Notes: a model not told the origin generated them from the letters alone. A stretch of 36,132 nt of DNA from Roseateles sp. (GCF_019237615.1 NZ_JAFAGT010000080.1:1-36132); one strand, 5' to 3'; numbered from the stretch's first letter, positions 1 through 7,216 are shown. Numbers and translations: made by a program.

Positions 1-389
1 CGCGCCCCGAAGGCCCGCGGGGCGGCCCTTGTAGACCCTGCGCCGACCCCGATCTCCCGAATCCGCCAGCACATCGCGGGCAACTGCATCCCATGGCTCG
101 CCAGCCACTCGGCTAACGGCAATCAAATGCTTCTCAGGCTCTGAGCCCTCACAACGAGCTCGGGTTTGAGTGGAGTTTTCTGAAACATCGTTCCAATAAC
201 GGGCACAATGCGTCCGCGCCGGCATCTCACTGCAGGGATGCGCGGTGGCCAGGTCGCTGATTCGGACCATGCCGTCTTGCCCGAGCTCGGGGCGGCACCT
301 GGCATGTCGGCCCGCGCAGGCCATGCCGGCCTTGCTGCCGTGGCCCGCGCTTCGCCACTTTCCGCTCCAGTTTCCGAAAGCCACCCGCC
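1..389. other. Leader region without a supported gene
   Basis: No open frame here has the codon pattern of the neighbouring genes; the minus-strand frames are shadows of the isomerase gene. A 7-bp stem (CGCCCCG at 3-9 with CGGGGCG at 18-24) may be what is left of a terminator or repeat of the preceding locus. The isomerase start has no clear Shine-Dalgarno sequence, and I could not place a convincing -35/-10 pair. Confidence 0.4.
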
Positions 390-1031
390 ATGAAGATCGC
401 CCTCATCATCGAGAACAGCCAGGCCGCCAAGTCCGAGATCGTCCACAACGCGCTCAAGACCGTGGCCGAGCCGCTGGGCCACAGCGTCCACCACTACGGC
501 ATGTACACGCCCGAGGACAAGGCCTCGCTGACCTATGTGATGAACGGCCTGCTGGCCGGCATCCTGCTGAACTCCAAGGCCGCCGACTTCGTCATCACCG
601 GCTGTGGCACCGGCATGGGCTCCATGCTGGCCTGCAACAGCATGCCCGGCGTGTTCTGCGGCCTGGTCATCGACCCGACCGACGCCTTCCTTTTCGGCCA
701 GATCAACGACGGCAACGCCATGTCCATGCCCTACGCCAAGGGCTTCGGCTGGGCCGCCGAGCTGAACCTGCAGGACTGCTACCGCAAGCTGCTGGAGAAC
801 GAGCGTGGCGCCGGCTACCCCAAGGAGCGCGCCGCCATCATGGCCAAGAACCGTGGCATCCTGAAGGATCTGAAGGCCGCCTCGTGCAAGGACATGCTGA
901 CGGTGCTGAAGAGCGTCGACCAGGACCTGTTGAAGGCCGCCGTGTCGGGCGAGAAGTTCCAGGAGCTGTTCTTCACGAACTGCCAGGACGACGCCATCGC
1001 CAGCCACATCAAGGGCGTGCTGGGCGCCTGA
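390..1031 (+). CDS. RpiB/LacA/LacB family sugar-phosphate isomerase
   Basis: A 213-residue protein of the ribose-5-phosphate isomerase B / galactose-6-phosphate isomerase family, which interconverts aldose and ketose phosphates in the cytoplasm. The family core is visible: MKIALIIENS at the N-terminus, TGCGTGMGSMLACN around residues 70-85 (the C-G-T-G loop carrying the usual catalytic Cys), then GQINDGNAMSMP in place of the usual N-N-A-N-V segment. Typical RpiB proteins have about 150 residues; this one carries some 60 more at the C-terminus, rich in Lys, Asp and Ala. The start is the first ATG of the frame, with no obvious ribosome binding site. The true substrate cannot be read from the sequence. 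No sugar-utilisation genes flank it, so its pathway is open. Confidence 0.85.
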   Translation: MKIALIIENSQAAKSEIVHNALKTVAEPLGHSVHHYGMYTPEDKASLTYVMNGLLAGILLNSKAADFVITGCGTGMGSMLACNSMPGVFCGLVIDPTDAFLFGQINDGNAMSMPYAKGFGWAAELNLQDCYRKLLENERGAGYPKERAAIMAKNRGILKDLKAASCKDMLTVLKSVDQDLLKAAVSGEKFQELFFTNCQDDAIASHIKGVLGA

Positions 1032-1033
1032 CG

Positions 1034-1078
1034 GGCGGCATGCCGCCGGGACCCCTCTGCCGCCGAACGGCGGGGGTG
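1034..1078. terminator. Possible terminator hairpins after the isomerase gene
   Basis: A 14-bp palindrome GGCGGCATGCCGCC (1034-1047) is followed by an interrupted hairpin made of ACCCC and CGCCG pairing with CGGCG and GGGGT. Position right after a stop codon suggests a terminator, but no T-tract follows, so this is tentative. Confidence 0.3.
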
Positions 1079-1269
1079 CCCGCCGGCAACGACTGTTGAC
1101 CTCTCTGACGTCGCGTCGGGAATTGTTGGCCATGGGCGCCGCGCGCCGCTGCAAGGCCTGATTGCTTCCCGACCGTCCGGGACGCTCCCGAATGCAGGCG
1201 CCGGCCGCGTTTGACCGGCCTGCCTGTTTGTGCTGACCGGCTCGCTGGCCGCGACCAGGAGGCCGCTCC

Positions 1270-1301
1270 GCAGCGTCATGCGCATATGCGCATGACGCTG
1301 C
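1270..1301. repeat. 32-bp perfect palindrome
   Basis: Positions 1270-1285 (GCAGCGTCATGCGCAT) are followed without spacer by their exact reverse complement, centred between 1285 and 1286. Every base was checked against the reverse complement. A perfect palindrome of this length is not expected by chance and could be a two-fold protein-binding site, a cruciform or hairpin, or a junction of two inverted element ends. Confidence 0.9.
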
Positions 1302-1412
1302 CTATGTCGAGATCGCAACTATGCGCAGTTGCCTCGGATCGGAATGCCGCAGGCCTTGCCTGGCGGGGTGATCAGACCCAAGGGTGCCCGTCGATCTGGA
1401 CATAGGCAGCGT
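1295..1412. repeat. 21-bp inverted repeat pair enclosing a stem-loop (MITE-like or structured RNA)
   Basis: The segment 1295-1315 and the reverse complement of 1392-1412 agree at 20 of 21 positions, separated by 76 bases. Between them lies a second hairpin: GCAACT (1315-1320), loop ATGCGC, AGTTGC (1327-1332), extended across a bulge by CGAG (1308-1311) with CTCG (1333-1336). The left arm also forms the right half of the 32-bp palindrome, so ACGCTGC (1295-1301) can pair either upstream or downstream. A small non-autonomous element of about 118 bp is one reading; a structured leader is another. Confidence 0.75.
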
Positions 1413-1551
1413 GAGAAGTCCTTCGCGCCGACCTCGGCCGACGTCCCTCGTCGGCATTAGGATTCCCCTCAAACGGTTGCACTCACGAATGCGCAAACGG
1501 ACCTAGCTTCGTCGGCAGGTAGTATCTTGCGCACAAGAGGGAGGAACACAA

Positions 1552-4095
1552 ATGAGATGGACTCTTTTGGCCTGCGCGGCGCTGCCACGCCTGTCAGCCA
1601 ATCCGCTTAGGACAGCACGGGGTCGAATGGTTTGGTGTGGGGCAGTGATCTCAGTCGCTCTCGTCTTAGGCGCCTGTGGCGGTGGGGGCGGTGGAACTAG
1701 TCCCGTACCGGCCCCCACCCCGACACCTACGCCTTCGAACTACACCGTGGGTGGAACCGTGGCTGGGCTGGGGCACGGTGAATCCGTTGGCGTTCTGAAC
1801 AACGGCGCTGACGGGCAGACCGTCTCTACAAATGGGAACTTCGTCTTCCCGACACCGTTGCCCACCGGAAGTGCATACGCGGCAACGGTCGGACTATCGC
1901 CTGATGGAAAGAACTGCAGCACGGCTAACGGCTCGGGCTCCGTCGCAAGCGGCAACGTCACCAATGTCGTGATTGACTGCAGTCGCGAAATTAGTTGGGT
2001 AACCAACGGAGAGGTGCTCACGACGGCGCTTTCCGCCGATGGAAAGACCCTCTTCATCGGCGGCGCGTTTACGCGCGTTGGCAAGCGCAGCGGTAGCTTC
2101 GTCCCCCTTGACGCAACTACCGCTGCGGTGAAGCCTCACGCGGTAGTGAATGGTCAAGTGGCGGTTCAGTTGCCCGACGGTAACGGGGGCTGGTACATCG
2201 GGGGGAACTTCAGCAGCGTGGCGGGTGTGGCGCGAAATAATCTCGCGAAGCTCCGATCCGACGGAACGCTTGACACTACCTTTATTGCGCAGCCGCGCAG
2301 TGCCGTCAAGGGGCTGGCGCTGATCGGAAACACTCTCTACATTGGCGGGGCTTTCGGCTTGGCCGCGCTTGACGCTTCGACCGGCGCCATCCGACCTTGG
2401 CAAGTTGCGCTTAACGGTCCGGTGGCACAAATCGCATCGCTGGACAACACGGTGTACTTCGGGGGAACCTTCGACGTCGTAAACGGTGTCAAGCGCACCT
2501 GTTTGGCGGCAGTAGATGGCACGACGGGTACGCTGGCTGCCTGGTCGCCTGAGCCGCGTCGTGACAACAACACGCCTGATATTCGGCGTATTGTCGCCTC
2601 GGGTTCCACTGTCTATGTTGGCGGCACTTTCTCCGCCATGGGCGGCAAGAACCGGATGTCGGTTGCAGCGTTGGATGCAACTTCAGGAGCGGCACTTTCT
2701 TGGGATGCCGCACTGGCGTCGCCGAACGGTATCGTGAACGTCTATGACCTCGCCGTAGATGGTGCTGTTGTTTACGTTGGTGGTGAGTTCTCAACTGCTG
2801 GTGGAGCACAGAGGGCCTCGATAGCCGCCCTGGATGCAGTATCGGGAGCAGCCTTGCCGTGGTCACCTTCATTGACATTGGATGCGTACCAAGGACCAAC
2901 GGTCTCGGCGCTCGCGGTGACTGCTGATTCGGTGATCCTGGCTGGGCAGTTTGCACTACCCAATTCACAAACTGTTCAGCGCTTTGCAGCCATAGACAAG
3001 AAAACCGGAGCACCTCGCAACTGGATAGATTCCGAAGGCGCCACTGTTCAGAGTCTTACCGTCGTGGGAAACACGGTGTGGGCTGGAGGAAAGATGAGCT
3101 TGCTAGGTGGGCAACTTCGTAACGGGCTGGCGGCCATCGATACAGCCACGGGGGCTCTGACCGCCTGGAACCCTCAACCCGTATTTGCAGACCCCAGATT
3201 CCCGCCAACCACGGCTGCGCTGGCGGTCGACGGAACAAACGTGTACGTCGCTGGCAACTTCACGGTAATTGGCGGCGTCCCACGCAGCGGTTTGGCCAAG
3301 GTTGACACCAGCACCGGCAGCGTGCTCCCATGGAACCCTGTGATGACCGGGGGCGTACGGGTCCTGAACGTCAGCAATGGAACGCTGTACGTTGCTGGAG
3401 TGGGCATTGATAGTGTCAACGGACAGCCAAGAAAGAACTTGGCGGCCTTTGACGCCTTGTCGGGGACATTGAAACCCTGGGCGCCCGACGCCACCTCGTC
3501 AACGATCAATGCCATCCAGGTTTCGGATTCCATCGTTTACGTTGGGGGTCAGTTCGGCACGATTGCGGGTCAAAACAGGGGAGGCCTCGCAGCGTTCGAC
3601 TCGACTTCTGGTGCGCTTTTGCCCTGGGATGCGGGCGTAACCTACAGCGTCAACGGCGTCAATTTCCCAACCGTCAACTCGATGGCACTGCTGGGGCGCT
3701 CCTTGTACTTCGTTGGGCAGTTTGGCAACGTAAGCGGTCAGGTCCGCTGGTATTGGGCCGCAGTAGACAAGGGCAATGGCGCATTGCAACCGTGGGGTTC
3801 GAACATTGCTCTGGGAGCGGCGCCACGGGCCATCGTCGGGGCGGGCGACACCTTGTATATCGCAAGTGGCGGTGACGGCGTGGTCGAATCCGTTGGCGTG
3901 TCGTCGATGAAGACCACCGGTGAAGTCGGCTCTTTCAAAGTGATGCTCGACAACGGCTACGTGAACTCGATCAGCTTGTCGGACACGCAGGTCTATTTGG
4001 GTGGTACGTTTGAGGACATCAGACTCAAACTGGGTGGCCAGAGCAATGACATTCGACTCAAGTACCAGCCGAGCTTGACCGTTTTGCCTCGCTAA
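1552..4095 (+). CDS. Secreted lipoprotein with beta-propeller-like repeats
   Basis: An 847-residue protein with a lipoprotein signal (hydrophobic stretch ending LVLGAC, then a Gly run), so it should be anchored on the cell envelope. A Pro/Thr-rich linker (about residues 55-62) leads into a small beta domain and then roughly 13 repeats of about 50 residues. Each repeat has a core like VYVGGTF, then an LAALD segment, T/S-G, and an ending Trp, for example VYVGGTFSAMGGKNRMSVAALD near residues 360-385. These resemble delta-60/DUF5122 or PQQ/Kelch-type propeller blades, which suggests one or two propellers with a binding rather than enzymatic role. Base composition is clearly less GC-rich and codon use more relaxed than in neighbours, suggesting acquisition. 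The start at 1552 has GAGGGAGG upstream; an ATG at 1627 would give a more usual signal peptide. Confidence 0.75.
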   Translation: MRWTLLACAALPRLSANPLRTARGRMVWCGAVISVALVLGACGGGGGGTSPVPAPTPTPTPSNYTVGGTVAGLGHGESVGVLNNGADGQTVSTNGNFVFPTPLPTGSAYAATVGLSPDGKNCSTANGSGSVASGNVTNVVIDCSREISWVTNGEVLTTALSADGKTLFIGGAFTRVGKRSGSFVPLDATTAAVKPHAVVNGQVAVQLPDGNGGWYIGGNFSSVAGVARNNLAKLRSDGTLDTTFIAQPRSAVKGLALIGNTLYIGGAFGLAALDASTGAIRPWQVALNGPVAQIASLDNTVYFGGTFDVVNGVKRTCLAAVDGTTGTLAAWSPEPRRDNNTPDIRRIVASGSTVYVGGTFSAMGGKNRMSVAALDATSGAALSWDAALASPNGIVNVYDLAVDGAVVYVGGEFSTAGGAQRASIAALDAVSGAALPWSPSLTLDAYQGPTVSALAVTADSVILAGQFALPNSQTVQRFAAIDKKTGAPRNWIDSEGATVQSLTVVGNTVWAGGKMSLLGGQLRNGLAAIDTATGALTAWNPQPVFADPRFPPTTAALAVDGTNVYVAGNFTVIGGVPRSGLAKVDTSTGSVLPWNPVMTGGVRVLNVSNGTLYVAGVGIDSVNGQPRKNLAAFDALSGTLKPWAPDATSSTINAIQVSDSIVYVGGQFGTIAGQNRGGLAAFDSTSGALLPWDAGVTYSVNGVNFPTVNSMALLGRSLYFVGQFGNVSGQVRWYWAAVDKGNGALQPWGSNIALGAAPRAIVGAGDTLYIASGGDGVVESVGVSSMKTTGEVGSFKVMLDNGYVNSISLSDTQVYLGGTFEDIRLKLGGQSNDIRLKYQPSLTVLPR

Positions 4096-4417
4096 CCTGA
4101 CTACGCCTACGCTCGCTGTCAGCGCCTTTCAAGGCGACCCTTGGAGGACGTGCCAGGGCCAAACGCGATCTGTTCTCGCAGCGACTCTTGAGACCGAGTG
4201 GCCGATTTGCGGCGACCAGTCTGGTGTGCGGTGGAGGTCAAGAGCGGGTCGGAAGCCGCCGGCTGTTCGACCCGGCACCGAGGTCCGGTTTCAGCCTGTG
4301 GACTAAACCGCTCACGCGGTAGCCGCTCCGGCCACGGTGTGATGGTTCGCTGCAGGGCGGTTTCTGCGAAGTTGATGGGCGAGGCAATCCGCCTCGTTCA
4401 TCGACGGAGCAGCAACC
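4096..4417. other. Intergenic region upstream of the recombinase
   Basis: 322 bases without a convincing gene. It contains a nested hairpin (GGGTCG 4246-4251 with CGACCC 4268-4273, and inside it AGCCG 4254-4258 with CGGCT 4260-4264) and a second hairpin (CGAGGC 4380-4385, loop AATCC, GCCTCG 4391-4396) just before the recombinase. The first may mark the terminus of the mobile element; the second could act on recombinase expression. GGAG at about 4406-4409 is a plausible ribosome binding site for the ATG at 4418. Confidence 0.45.
4246..4273. repeat. Nested hairpin upstream of the IS91-type module
   Basis: The outer stem GGGTCG/CGACCC encloses an inner stem AGCCG/CGGCT with a one-base loop. Hairpins of this kind are known near IS91/ISCR ends, but I see no matching sequence on the right side that would prove it is a terminus. 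Confidence 0.4.
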
Positions 4418-5293
4418 ATGGACTCGACGACTCAATCAGCCTCCCCGCTGCGTCAGCGCATGCTCGACGACATGCGCATGCGCAAGCTGGAGCCCAAGAC
4501 CCAGCAAGCCTACGTGCGTGCTGTGCGCAAGTTGACCGCCTACCTGCAACGCTCGCCTGACACCACCTCGGCAGAAGACCTGCGCAACTTCCAACTGCAC
4601 CTGGTCGACAGCGGGGTCTCCCCCATCACGCTCAACGCGACCATCACCGGGCTCAAGTTCTTCTTCGACATCACGTTGTCTCGCCCCGAGCTGATGCTCA
4701 AGATGCAGCCCGTGCACGTGCCACGCACGCTGCCCGTGGTGCTCAGCCGCGAGGAGGTCTCCCGCCTGATCGCGGCGGCCTGGAACCTCAAGCACCAGAC
4801 GGCGCTGTCGCTCGCCTACGGCACCGGGCTGCGTGCCAGCGAGGTGATCTCGCTGAAGGTCGGCGACATCGACAGCCAGCGCATGACCCTGCGCGTGGAG
4901 CAAGGCAAGGGCCGCAAGGACCGCTACGCCATGCTGCCGCCGATCCTGCTGGAGCGGCTGCGCGTGTGGTGGCGCGTGGGCCATGCGCAGGGCAAGATCC
5001 TGCGCAACGGCTGGCTGTTCCCGGGCATGGATCCGATGGACCCACTGAGCACCCGTCAGCTCAACCGCGCCATCCACGCCGCCGCCGATGCGGCCAAGAT
5101 CGACAAGCGCGTGTCCATGCACACGCTGCGTCACTCATTTGCGACTCATCTGCTGGAGCAGCGGGTCGACATCCGTGTGATCCAAGTCTTGCTCGGACAC
5201 GCCAAGCTGGAGACGACCAGCATCTACGCCCACGTCGCCACCGATTTGCTGCGCGAAGTGATCAGCCCCCTGGAGAACCTGCCACCGTCGTGA
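4418..5293 (+). CDS. Tyrosine recombinase / site-specific integrase
   Basis: A 291-residue phage-integrase-family enzyme that breaks and rejoins DNA through a 3'-phosphotyrosine. The N-terminal SAM-like core-binding domain (about residues 10-100, with LEPKTQQAYVRAV) is followed by the catalytic domain. Catalytic residues seen: R139 in GTGLRASE, a Lys in the GKGRKDRYAM hairpin, H235 and R238 in HTLRHSF, H261 in LLGHAK, and the nucleophile Y270 in SIYAHV. The set is complete, so it should be active. The size and the short N-terminal domain resemble XerC/D-like and integron-type recombinases, but no integron-specific insertion is evident. It ends 10 bases before the IS91 transposase, implying co-transcription and a joint role in transposition or resolution. 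Confidence 0.92.
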   Translation: MDSTTQSASPLRQRMLDDMRMRKLEPKTQQAYVRAVRKLTAYLQRSPDTTSAEDLRNFQLHLVDSGVSPITLNATITGLKFFFDITLSRPELMLKMQPVHVPRTLPVVLSREEVSRLIAAAWNLKHQTALSLAYGTGLRASEVISLKVGDIDSQRMTLRVEQGKGRKDRYAMLPPILLERLRVWWRVGHAQGKILRNGWLFPGMDPMDPLSTRQLNRAIHAAADAAKIDKRVSMHTLRHSFATHLLEQRVDIRVIQVLLGHAKLETTSIYAHVATDLLREVISPLENLPPS

Positions 5294-5303
5294 GGCCCAC
5301 GTC

Positions 5304-6482
5304 GTGGGGCGGCCCGCCCTGGAGGTCGCCGACATCTTCCGCATCCACGGTCCTGCCTGGCGAGCCTCCCAGCGCGGCCACCTGAGCCTGGGCCAGCTCA
5401 AGGTCATGTCGGCCATCGAGCAGTGCCGCAGTGCGGCGCTGGGGGGTCACGTCTTGCACTGCAACGGCTGCGGAACCGATCAGGTCTCCTACAACTCCTG
5501 CCGCAACCGGCACTGCCCGAAGTGCCAGAGCAACGCGGCGCAGCGCTGGCTCGATGCCCGGCAGGATGATCTGCTGCCGGTCGAGTACTACCACGTGGTC
5601 TTCACGCTGCCTGCGCCAATCTCGGACATCGCGTATCAGAACAAGGCTGCGATCTACGGCCTGCTGTTCGACATGGCCGCCGAGGTGCTGCAGGTCATCG
5701 CGGCTGACGCCAAGCATCTGGGCGCGCGCATCGGCGCCACGCTGGTGCTGCACACCTGGGGCTCGGCGCTGACGCATCACCCGCATGTGCACGGCATCGT
5801 GCCGGGCGGCGGTCTGGCACCCGACGGCAAGAGTTGGGTGGCCTGCCGGCCGGGGTTCTTCCTGCCTGTGCGCGTGCTCTCGCGGCTGTTCCGGCGGCGC
5901 TTCCTCGAAGGGCTTGAACAGCTGCATCGCGCCGCGCAGCTGCAGTTCTTCGGCGAGCACGCGGCGCTGCAGGACGCCAAGGCCTTCGCCGACTGGCTGG
6001 CGCCGATGCGCCGGTGTGAGTGGGTGGTCTATGCCAAGCGGCCGTTTGCCGGGCCGCAGGCGGTGCTGGCCTATCTGTCGCGCTACACACACCGAGTGGC
6101 CATCTCCAACAGTCGCCTCGTCGCTGCGGATGCAGGCGGCGTGACCTTCCGCTGGAAGGACTACCGCGCCAAGGGCGATGCCAGGGGGAGGGTGCGCCAC
6201 AAGACCATGACGCTGGCGCCCCAGGAGTTCATGCGCCGCTTCCTGCTACATGTGCTGCCCGGGGGCTTCCATCGCATCCGGCACTACGGCCTGCTGGCCA
6301 ATGGCAACCGGCGCGACTGCCTGGCCTTGGCGCGTACCGCGCTGCAGGCCAAGGTCGAAGTACCCACCGGCGAGCCGGCGGCGCGAGCGCCGGCCTTCGT
6401 CTGCCGGCACTGCGGGCAGCCAATGCTCATCGTCGAGTTCGTCCCGCGCGAGCGAGCCTCGATCCGCGCGCCTCCATCATGA
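5304..6482 (+). CDS. IS91-family transposase (Y2 HUH endonuclease)
   Basis: A 392-residue rolling-circle transposase. The N-terminal zinc-binding region shows CNGCG and CRNRHCPKCQ (about residues 53-75). The HUH motif that binds the metal is H161-V-H163 within HHPHVHGIV. Two tyrosines in the pattern YxxxY (Y257 and Y261, in YLSRYTHR) match the paired catalytic tyrosines of IS91. A second Cys pair (CRHCG) near the C-terminus may bind zinc. The start is GTG at 5304, 10 bases after the recombinase stop; no upstream start fits. All key residues are present, so nothing indicates inactivation. Confidence 0.93.
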   Translation: MGRPALEVADIFRIHGPAWRASQRGHLSLGQLKVMSAIEQCRSAALGGHVLHCNGCGTDQVSYNSCRNRHCPKCQSNAAQRWLDARQDDLLPVEYYHVVFTLPAPISDIAYQNKAAIYGLLFDMAAEVLQVIAADAKHLGARIGATLVLHTWGSALTHHPHVHGIVPGGGLAPDGKSWVACRPGFFLPVRVLSRLFRRRFLEGLEQLHRAAQLQFFGEHAALQDAKAFADWLAPMRRCEWVVYAKRPFAGPQAVLAYLSRYTHRVAISNSRLVAADAGGVTFRWKDYRAKGDARGRVRHKTMTLAPQEFMRRFLLHVLPGGFHRIRHYGLLANGNRRDCLALARTALQAKVEVPTGEPAARAPAFVCRHCGQPMLIVEFVPRERASIRAPPS

Positions 6483-6555
6483 GCAAAGGCACGACGATCT
6501 GGCACCAGCAAGCACTGGCCCTTGTTCATCGCAAGCCTGTGCGGGGCGAGCTTGT

Positions 6556-6585
6556 GTCGTTGGGTGGTGACCCGGGTACAACGAC
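6556..6585. repeat. Hairpin after the IS91 transposase, candidate oriIS
   Basis: GTCGTTG (6556-6562) pairs with CAACGAC (6579-6585), and inside it GGGT (6562-6565) pairs with ACCC (6570-6573). IS91 and ISCR elements have their origin end downstream of the transposase, often with such a hairpin. No conserved flank was identified here, so the assignment is an inference from position. Confidence 0.35.
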
Positions 6586-6768
6586 GTGGGCGAGCCACGC
6601 ACCACGGCATGCGAGAGGCCATCGCACCCGCTCAGACAGCGGCCTCGCGTCCTTCGCGGCCGTCGACGTGCGTACAACTGCGTCGCGTCGGCGCGGCCTC
6701 AACGCCGAATCGCCATAGCAACGAGGCCTCGACAACCGTTGCCACATGCGCCGCGGTTTCCTCCCTAG

Positions 6769-6847
6769 AGGTTTATCCAACACCTGCCCTCAAGTCGGCT
6801 TGATGCGCAGACCTGCACAGCGCGACGGGCAGGTGTCGGACAAACCT
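6769..6847. repeat. 20-bp inverted repeat with 39-base spacer
   Basis: The left arm AGGTTTATCCAACACCTGCC (6769-6788) and the reverse complement of the right arm GGCAGGTGTCGGACAAACCT (6828-6847) agree at 18 of 20 positions. The spacer holds a small hairpin, TCAAG (6790-6794) with CTTGA (6799-6803). It looks like terminal repeats of a tiny insertion remnant or a recombinase binding site. Confidence 0.75.
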
Positions 6848-6900
6848 AAACTCAATCCGTCCGCGGCGAAACGGCCAACTGAAACAGGGTGTGGCCAACA

Positions 6901-6917
6901 GGCGGGCGACGCCCGCC
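6901..6917. repeat. Perfect 7-bp GC hairpin
   Basis: GGCGGGC, loop GAC, GCCCGCC. It is very stable but has no T-run. It could be a terminator-like or origin-associated structure of the neighbouring mobile DNA. Confidence 0.5.
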
Positions 6918-7017
6918 GGCATTGGCGGGAAGGCCGCGGGACGTGTCCGCACACATTTACCTAGTGAGTTGAACGTCCGGGCAAGCTGGGAGTTCTGCGG
7001 ACCGCGCCAAGCCGTAG

Positions 7018-7041
7018 GGATCGCTGAGGAATCAGCGATCC
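7018..7041. repeat. Perfect 10-bp hairpin with GGAA loop
   Basis: GGATCGCTGA (7018-7027), loop GGAA, TCAGCGATCC (7032-7041). It is one of several stems packed between 7018 and 7126 on the 3' side of tRNA-Arg. On the minus strand it lies about 100 bases downstream of the tRNA, so it could stop or process that transcript, although no T-run follows. Confidence 0.7.
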
Positions 7042-7053
7042 GTGAAGCAAAGA

Positions 7054-7126
7054 TTGGCCGGGAGTGGATTGAACTTAACTTTGGCCATCCCGGCCAAGGT
7101 ATGGGTTAAGTCACAGTCAGTGACTT
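7054..7126. repeat. Overlapping inverted repeats beside tRNA-Arg
   Basis: TTGGCCGGGA (7054-7063) pairs perfectly with TCCCGGCCAA (7088-7097). TTGGCC at 7081-7086 can instead pair with GGCCAA at 7092-7097. ACTTAAC (7073-7079) pairs with GTTAAGT (7105-7111). AAGTCAC (7108-7114) pairs with GTGACTT (7120-7126). Some of these pairings exclude one another. The last hairpin is the first structure downstream of tRNA-Arg on its own strand and may end its transcript. Confidence 0.6.
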
Positions 7127-7140
7127 GCATGGCCTACGTT

Positions 7141-7216
7141 TGGCGCGCCCGGTTGGGATCGAACCAACAACCCCTGCCTTCGGAGGGCAGTACTCTATCC
7201 ATTGAGCTACGGGCGC
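7141..7216 (-). tRNA. tRNA-Arg (anticodon CCG)
   Basis: A complete 76-base cloverleaf on the minus strand: acceptor stem GCGCCCG/CGGGCGC, D stem GCTC/GAGT, anticodon stem CTGCC/GGCAG with loop CTCCGAA (anticodon CCG, reading CGG), T stem GTTGG/CCAAC with TTCGATC, discriminator G and an encoded CCA. A -10-like TAGAAT (plus-strand 7227-7232) sits just upstream. The 3' end faces the mobile segment, as at many integration hotspots, but I found no second copy of the tRNA 3' end in this window. Confidence 0.97.

Larger units (their letters stand above)
1032..1551. other. Intergenic region rich in inverted repeats
   Basis: 520 bases without a credible gene. Directly after the isomerase stop lie a 14-bp palindrome (1034-1047) and an imperfect GC-rich hairpin (about 1051-1078, ACCCC/GGGGT outside and CGCCG/CGGCG inside). 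The hairpin could terminate the isomerase transcript but lacks a T-run. The structured block at 1270-1412 is listed separately. A good Shine-Dalgarno sequence (GAGGGAGG, about 1537-1544) precedes the downstream lipoprotein gene. Confidence 0.6.
4418..6482 (+). mobile_element. IS91-family element core (tyrosine recombinase plus HUH transposase)
   Basis: The coding core is a tyrosine recombinase followed after 10 bases by an IS91-family transposase in the same direction. IS91 elements move by rolling-circle replication and lack classical terminal inverted repeats and target duplications, so the limits cannot be read directly. Candidate boundary structures are the hairpin at 4246-4273 on the left and, on the right, the hairpin at 6556-6585 or the inverted repeat at 6769-6847. 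Both genes look intact, so the element may be active. Confidence 0.75.
6483..7140. other. Non-coding region between the IS91 transposase and tRNA-Arg
   Basis: 658 bases without a convincing gene; the open frames seen lack family features and overlap repeats. The region holds the inverted repeats listed separately (6556-6585, 6769-6847, 6901-6917 and the cluster at 7018-7126). It probably contains the replication-origin end of the IS91 element plus remnants of other insertions next to the tRNA gene. Confidence 0.55.

Noticed and set aside
123-1154. Long minus-strand frame opposite the isomerase gene
   Set aside because: It mirrors the codon pattern of the plus-strand isomerase and has a low-complexity composition; high-GC shadow.
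6769-6847. Integron attC site
   Set aside because: The arms lack the GTTRRRY and RYYYAAC core sites, and the nearby recombinase shows no evident integron-specific insertion.
7141-7216. attL/attR duplication of the tRNA-Arg 3' end
   Set aside because: I searched by eye for a second copy of the tRNA 3' sequence between 1032 and 7140 and found none, so integration into the tRNA is unproven.
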